From: Rhizobiaceae bacterium
GTDB lineage: Bacteria > Pseudomonadota > Alphaproteobacteria > Rhizobiales > Rhizobiaceae
Reading direction: 5' to 3'
Length of the DNA stretch: 8,135 nt
Assembly: GCA_028865845.1 (NCBI GenBank)
Contig: JAGWJK010000147.1
Location: 1-8,135, forward strand
Positions 5,629-8,135 of the stretch are shown here, piece after piece. Below the pieces are notes generated by a model, which saw only the letters and a list, made by a program, of their open reading frames with translations, did no database searches and was not told where the DNA came from. Each line of letters opens with the position of its first letter. The stretch's first letter is position 1. The translations under genes were made by a program, and so were the position numbers.

Positions 5629-6189
5629 ATGAACAAGACGGTGCACCATTATCTGATCTTCGAAACCGCCGGCGGCTTTTGCGGTATCGCCTGGAGCGAT
5701 GCCGGGATCACCCGCTTTCAGTTGCCGACAAAAAGCGCTGACGCGACCGAGCGCCTGATGCAAAAGCGTTTGCCGGATGCGGAACCCGGCGTGCCCACGA
5801 CCGAGGTGTCCGAAGCGGTCGCTGCCGTGAAGCGCTATTTCGCCGGCGAGGAGATCGATTTTTCCAATGTGAAAGTCGATCTCAGCGAACAGGATGCGTT
5901 CTTCAAGCAGATCTATGCGGCGGCACGCCAAGTCGGCTGGGGCCATACGACCACATACGGCACGCTCGCCAAGCAACTCGGCGCCGGCCCGGAAGCGGCG
6001 CGCGACGTCGGTCAGGCGATGGCAAAGAACCCGGTGGCATTGATCATCCCATGTCATCGGGTGCTCGCGGCCGGTGGCAAGATCGGCGGATTTTCGGCTC
6101 CGGGCGGCTCTGTCGCCAAGGCTCGCATGCTCGAGCTGGAAGGCGTGCAGACGGCGCCGCCGAAACCGGTACAGCAATCGCTGTTCTAG
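5629..6189 (+). CDS. ogt: Methylated-DNA--protein-cysteine S-methyltransferase (O6-alkylguanine repair)
   Basis: The enzyme moves the alkyl group from O6-alkylguanine (and O4-alkylthymine) in DNA to its own cysteine, a one-use repair reaction. The active-site motif P141-C142-H-R-V is intact. Before it come the helix-turn-helix segment with TTTYGTLAKQLG (107-118), including the Tyr that rotates the phosphate (Y110), and AARDVGQAMAKNP (123-135), which holds the arginine finger (R125) and the conserved Asn. GGFSAPGG (153-160) follows. There is no Ada-type metal or activator domain. At 186 aa it fits Ogt. The ATG at 5629 is chosen because GGAG (5618-5621) lies 7 nt upstream; the open frame to 5488 lacks family similarity. 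The stop is shared tail-to-tail with the next regulator through CTAG. Confidence 0.94.
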   Translation: MNKTVHHYLIFETAGGFCGIAWSDAGITRFQLPTKSADATERLMQKRLPDAEPGVPTTEVSEAVAAVKRYFAGEEIDFSNVKVDLSEQDAFFKQIYAAARQVGWGHTTTYGTLAKQLGAGPEAARDVGQAMAKNPVALIIPCHRVLAAGGKIGGFSAPGGSVAKARMLELEGVQTAPPKPVQQSLF

Positions 6190-7103
6190 GTACTTAGGCC
6201 GCCCGGCGACTGCCTCAACGTCTCGACCATATGCTCAATGAAGGCCCGAACCCGAAGCGGTACCGGGCCGCCGCCGACATAGACGGCGCTGATCATCTCC
6301 AGATCGCCGGGATTATAGTCCTCAAGCAGGATAACAAGCCGACCTGCCGCGATATCTTCCGCGACGTGAAACAGCCCGACCCTGGCGATGCCGACGCCTG
6401 CCAGCGCCATCTGCCGCATAGTCTCGCCGTTGTTGACGATCAGGCTGCCGGTCACCTGCTGCTGCATATCATGGCCATCGCGACGAAACGGCCATGTCGG
6501 CCAGGCCCTCCGGAAATTGAAGGTGAGGCAGTCGTGGTGCTGCAAATCCTCGGGTGTCGCAGGTGTTCCGCGGCGGGCGAGGTAGGCTGGCGCTGCGCAG
6601 ACGACCCGCCGGCTTTCCCCGAGCTTGCGGGCGATCAGCCCGCTGTCCGGCAACGTGCCCATGCGAATGGCGATATCGGTCCGCTGGCCAAGGAGATCGA
6701 CGATATCGTCGGTCAGGCTGAGATCGACGATCAGCTTCGGGTTGCGCTCCAGAAAGACGGCGATCGCCGGCGCCACGACCATCGAGCCGAAGGGGATAGA
6801 CGCATTGACCCGCAGCCGGCCGCGGACCGCACCACCCGCAGCCGCCTGGTCGGCGTCGTTAAGTTCCTGCAGGATGCGCATCGCCGCATGATGGTAGGCC
6901 TCGCCTTCCTCCGTCAGCGTCAGCGCGCGCGTGGTGCGCACGAGAAGGCGGGTCCCGAGCCTCGCTTCCAGGCGCGCGATCAGCTTGCTGACCGCGGAAG
7001 GCGTCAGATCGAGGCTGCGTGCCGCAGCCGAAAAGCCCCCCTCCTGCACGACGCGGGCGAAGACTTCCATTTCGCCGGAGCGTTCCATCAGAATACGAGG
7101 CAT
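6186..7103 (-). CDS. LysR-type transcriptional regulator, divergent from the SDR gene
   Basis: A 305-residue protein of full LysR length. ATG 7103 is preferred because GGAG (7111-7114) stands 7 nt upstream and the family begins close to MERSGEMEVFARVV. The frame is open up to 7214 but that part would cover the divergent promoter. The helix-turn-helix lies at about 24-43 (FSAAARSLDLTPSAVSKLIA), followed by the linker helix and the co-inducer domain from about 93 (VRGRLRVNASIPFG). DIAIRMGTLPDSGLIARKLG (143-162) and MALAGVGIARVG (232-243) are standard. It looks like the large DmlR/AphB-like group. It likely regulates the SDR gene 99 bp away. Its TAG (6186-6188) overlaps the ogt TAG (6187-6189). 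Confidence 0.93.
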   Translation of the reverse strand: MPRILMERSGEMEVFARVVQEGGFSAAARSLDLTPSAVSKLIARLEARLGTRLLVRTTRALTLTEEGEAYHHAAMRILQELNDADQAAAGGAVRGRLRVNASIPFGSMVVAPAIAVFLERNPKLIVDLSLTDDIVDLLGQRTDIAIRMGTLPDSGLIARKLGESRRVVCAAPAYLARRGTPATPEDLQHHDCLTFNFRRAWPTWPFRRDGHDMQQQVTGSLIVNNGETMRQMALAGVGIARVGLFHVAEDIAAGRLVILLEDYNPGDLEMISAVYVGGGPVPLRVRAFIEHMVETLRQSPGGLST

Positions 7104-7148
7104 TGGTGAACTCCATTCACAGGTCTTTGTCGCAAGATGGAAATAGTT

Positions 7149-7163
7149 CTTGCTGTTCACAAG
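7149..7163. promoter_or_regulatory. LysR-box candidate (T-N11-A) in the LysR/SDR intergenic region
   Basis: CTTG (7149-7152) and CAAG (7160-7163) are inverted around 7 bp, and the inner TTG...CAA fits the T-N11-A form of LysR sites (7150-7162). A second weaker dyad, TCTT-N6-AAGA (7124-7137), lies about 26 bp to the left, a spacing like that between the recognition and activation sites of this family. A weak -10, TAGATT (7167-7172), follows for the SDR gene, with no matching -35, as is common for activator-dependent promoters. The assignment to the adjacent regulator is inferred. Confidence 0.45.
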
Positions 7164-7174
7164 TCCTAGATTTT

Positions 7175-7195
7175 CTCCAGACAAAATTTTTGGAG
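7175..7195 (+). promoter_or_regulatory. Inverted repeat covering the SDR ribosome binding site
   Basis: CTCCA (7175-7179) and TGGAG (7191-7195) can pair, with a G-T and an A-T pair just inside. The right arm contains GGAG (7192-7195), the Shine-Dalgarno of the SDR gene, 7 nt before its ATG. If transcription starts near 7179, as the weak -10 suggests, the left arm would be lost from the RNA, so masking would need an upstream start. The stem is short and AT-rich inside. Confidence 0.25.
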
Positions 7196-7202
7196 ACCCA
7201 TC

Positions 7203-7994
7203 ATGGATTTGCAACTCAACGACAAGACCGCTCTCGTCACCGGCGCCACCGCCGGCATCGGCCTAGAAATTGCCCGCTCGCTTGCGACGGAAGGTGCGCA
7301 CGTCATCATCACCGGCCGCAGTCAAACCAAGCTCGACAGCGCAGTCGCCAGCATCGAAGCCTCCGGCGGCCGTTCGGTCACCGGCCTTTTGGCGGACGTT
7401 GCGACGGCGGATGGCGCGGCTGCAATCGCGAATGCCGTCAAGCAGGTCGACATTCTGGTCAACAATCTCGGCATCTACGAGAGCAAGGCTTTCGGCGAGA
7501 TCGCTGACGCCGATTGGACCCATCTCTTCGACGTCAATGTGATGAGCGGCGTGCGCCTGTCGCGCACCTATCTGCCGGGTATGATCGAGCGCAATTGGGG
7601 CCGCATCATCTTCATCTCCAGCGAATCCGGCATTGCCGTTCCGCAGGACATGATCCACTACGCCACCACCAAGACTGCGCAACTTTCGATTTCCCGCGGC
7701 CTCGCGCAGTTGACGCGCGGCACCAACGTCACCGTCAATTCCGTCATGCCGGGTCCGACACGCTCGGAAGGGATCGAGGATTTCTTGCGCAGCCAGGCCA
7801 GGGACCCATCCGCGCCGATCAAGGAGATCGAGGCTGAATTCTTTGCAACCGCCAGGTCTGCCTCGATCCTCCAGAGAATGGTGGATGCCGAGGAGGTGGC
7901 GAATCTGGTCGCCTACCTCGCGAGCCCGCGCTCTTCGGCCACCAACGGCGCTGCGCTGCGTGCCGAAGGCGGTCTCGTCAACACGATCGCCTGA
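7203..7994 (+). CDS. Short-chain dehydrogenase/reductase (SDR), NAD(P)-dependent
   Basis: The 263-residue protein is a classical SDR. The cofactor loop is T13-G-A-T-A-G-I-G20, and D65-V follows the fourth strand. N87-N-L-G90 is a slight variant of the usual NNAG. N112 and S140 precede Y153-A-T-T-K157, completing the Asn-Ser-Tyr-Lys tetrad. G38-R39 after the second strand favours NADP(H). P183-G-P-T follows, as usual. The substrate is unknown; the closest style is the broad 3-oxoacyl-ACP reductase-like group. ATG 7203 has GGAG 7 nt upstream. The gene ends with two stops in series (TGA TAG, 7992-7997). It is divergent from the LysR-type regulator at 7103, its likely controller. Confidence 0.94.
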   Translation: MDLQLNDKTALVTGATAGIGLEIARSLATEGAHVIITGRSQTKLDSAVASIEASGGRSVTGLLADVATADGAAAIANAVKQVDILVNNLGIYESKAFGEIADADWTHLFDVNVMSGVRLSRTYLPGMIERNWGRIIFISSESGIAVPQDMIHYATTKTAQLSISRGLAQLTRGTNVTVNSVMPGPTRSEGIEDFLRSQARDPSAPIKEIEAEFFATARSASILQRMVDAEEVANLVAYLASPRSSATNGAALRAEGGLVNTIA

Positions 7995-8039
7995 TAGAGG
8001 TCGCCGGCTAAGGGCTCGTCGGTCATCAGATCACCAGCC

Positions 8040-8094
8040 GCTGCCTCATGGCGGGCAGCATTGGCGCCGGGACGCAAGCCCCCCCGGCGCCAAT
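8040..8094 (+). terminator. Adjacent double stem-loop between convergent genes, likely terminator
   Basis: A 12-bp perfect stem, ATTGGCGCCGGG (8060-8071) with CCCGGCGCCAAT (8083-8094), encloses an 11-nt loop. Directly to its left is a 6-bp stem, GCTGCC/GGCAGC (8040-8045 and 8054-8059). The large stem is followed on the plus strand by CATCTCTTT, a weak T-rich tail. On the minus strand it begins 7 nt after the stop of the gene at 8102. It sits between two convergent genes, as a two-way terminator would. The 7995-8039 stretch before it shows nothing. Confidence 0.65.
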
Positions 8095-8101
8095 CATCTC
8101 T

Positions 8102-8135
8102 TTAGCTCTGGATGAACGCCAGCAGGTCGGCGTTG
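8102..8135 (-). CDS. C-terminal end of an unidentified gene (cut by window edge)
   Basis: On the minus strand the last ten codons read NADLLAFIQS and then TAA (8102-8104). All ten codons end in G or C, as in neighbouring genes. The short motif ADLLAFIQS resembles the final helix of many class I cytochromes c, where a similar ending is common, but ten residues cannot settle this. The stop falls just before the strong stem-loop at 8060-8094, which supports a real gene end. Confidence 0.45.
   Translation of the reverse strand, partial: NADLLAFIQS

Noticed and set aside
6231..7109. Long plus-strand open frame opposite the second LysR gene
   Set aside because: It is the antisense of a clear LysR protein and shows no recognisable domain.
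7146..7158. GTTC repeated upstream of the SDR gene, resembling a LexA box
   Set aside because: The spacer is 5 bp rather than 7; the LysR-type inverted repeat over the same bases explains the sequence better.
1..8135. Mobile element, CRISPR array or defence island
   Set aside because: No transposase, integrase, terminal repeats, spacer-repeat pattern, nuclease/toxin pair or base-composition shift is visible.

Overview
This is a GC-rich bacterial chromosomal window with strong G/C bias at third codon positions. It most resembles an alphaproteobacterium of the Rhizobium/Agrobacterium type. The grounds are codon use, the protein style (LysR-type regulators, YhhS-like MFS, SulP with a STAS domain) and one GAAC-N7-GAAC element, the LexA-box form described for Alphaproteobacteria. 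The genus assignment is inference. There is no rRNA, tRNA, CRISPR array, insertion sequence or phage gene, and base and codon use look even throughout. It reads as ordinary accessory-metabolism chromosome rather than an island.

Layout, left to right. (1) 1-503, minus: N-terminal half of an MFS transporter, cut by the window edge, with a candidate promoter and operator in the 294-bp gap behind it. (2) 798-1772, minus: a zinc-independent quinone oxidoreductase (Qor), divergent from a LysR-type regulator at 1866-2744, plus. Two inverted repeats lie between their start codons. (3) 2839-4485, plus: a SulP/SLC26 anion transporter with a STAS domain, preceded by a hairpin that would mask the only good ribosome binding site and by a five-codon ORF overlapping its start. 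(4) 4492-5115, minus: a 2H phosphoesterase of the 2'-5' RNA ligase family, convergent with SulP and 6 bp away. (5) 5116-5345: a divergent intergenic region with the LexA-box candidate. (6) 5346-5474, plus: a 42-residue lipoprotein. (7) 5629-6189, plus: Ogt-type O6-alkylguanine-DNA alkyltransferase, which shares a CTAG stop with the convergent LysR-type regulator at 6186-7103, minus. (8) 7203-7994, plus: a short-chain dehydrogenase/reductase divergent from that second regulator. (9) 8040-8094: two adjacent stem-loops. (10) 8102-8135, minus: the last ten codons of another gene.

The clearest theme is two copies of the same module, an NAD(P)H-dependent oxidoreductase read divergently from a LysR-type regulator (Qor at 798-2744, SDR at 6186-7994). 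In such pairs the regulator usually controls the neighbouring enzyme. Between them lie SulP, the 2H phosphoesterase, the lipoprotein and Ogt. The LexA-box candidate is the most informative regulatory observation, since it may place the 2H phosphoesterase or the lipoprotein under DNA-damage control. I found no convincing new multi-gene system. The interest lies in regulatory sites and leader structures.
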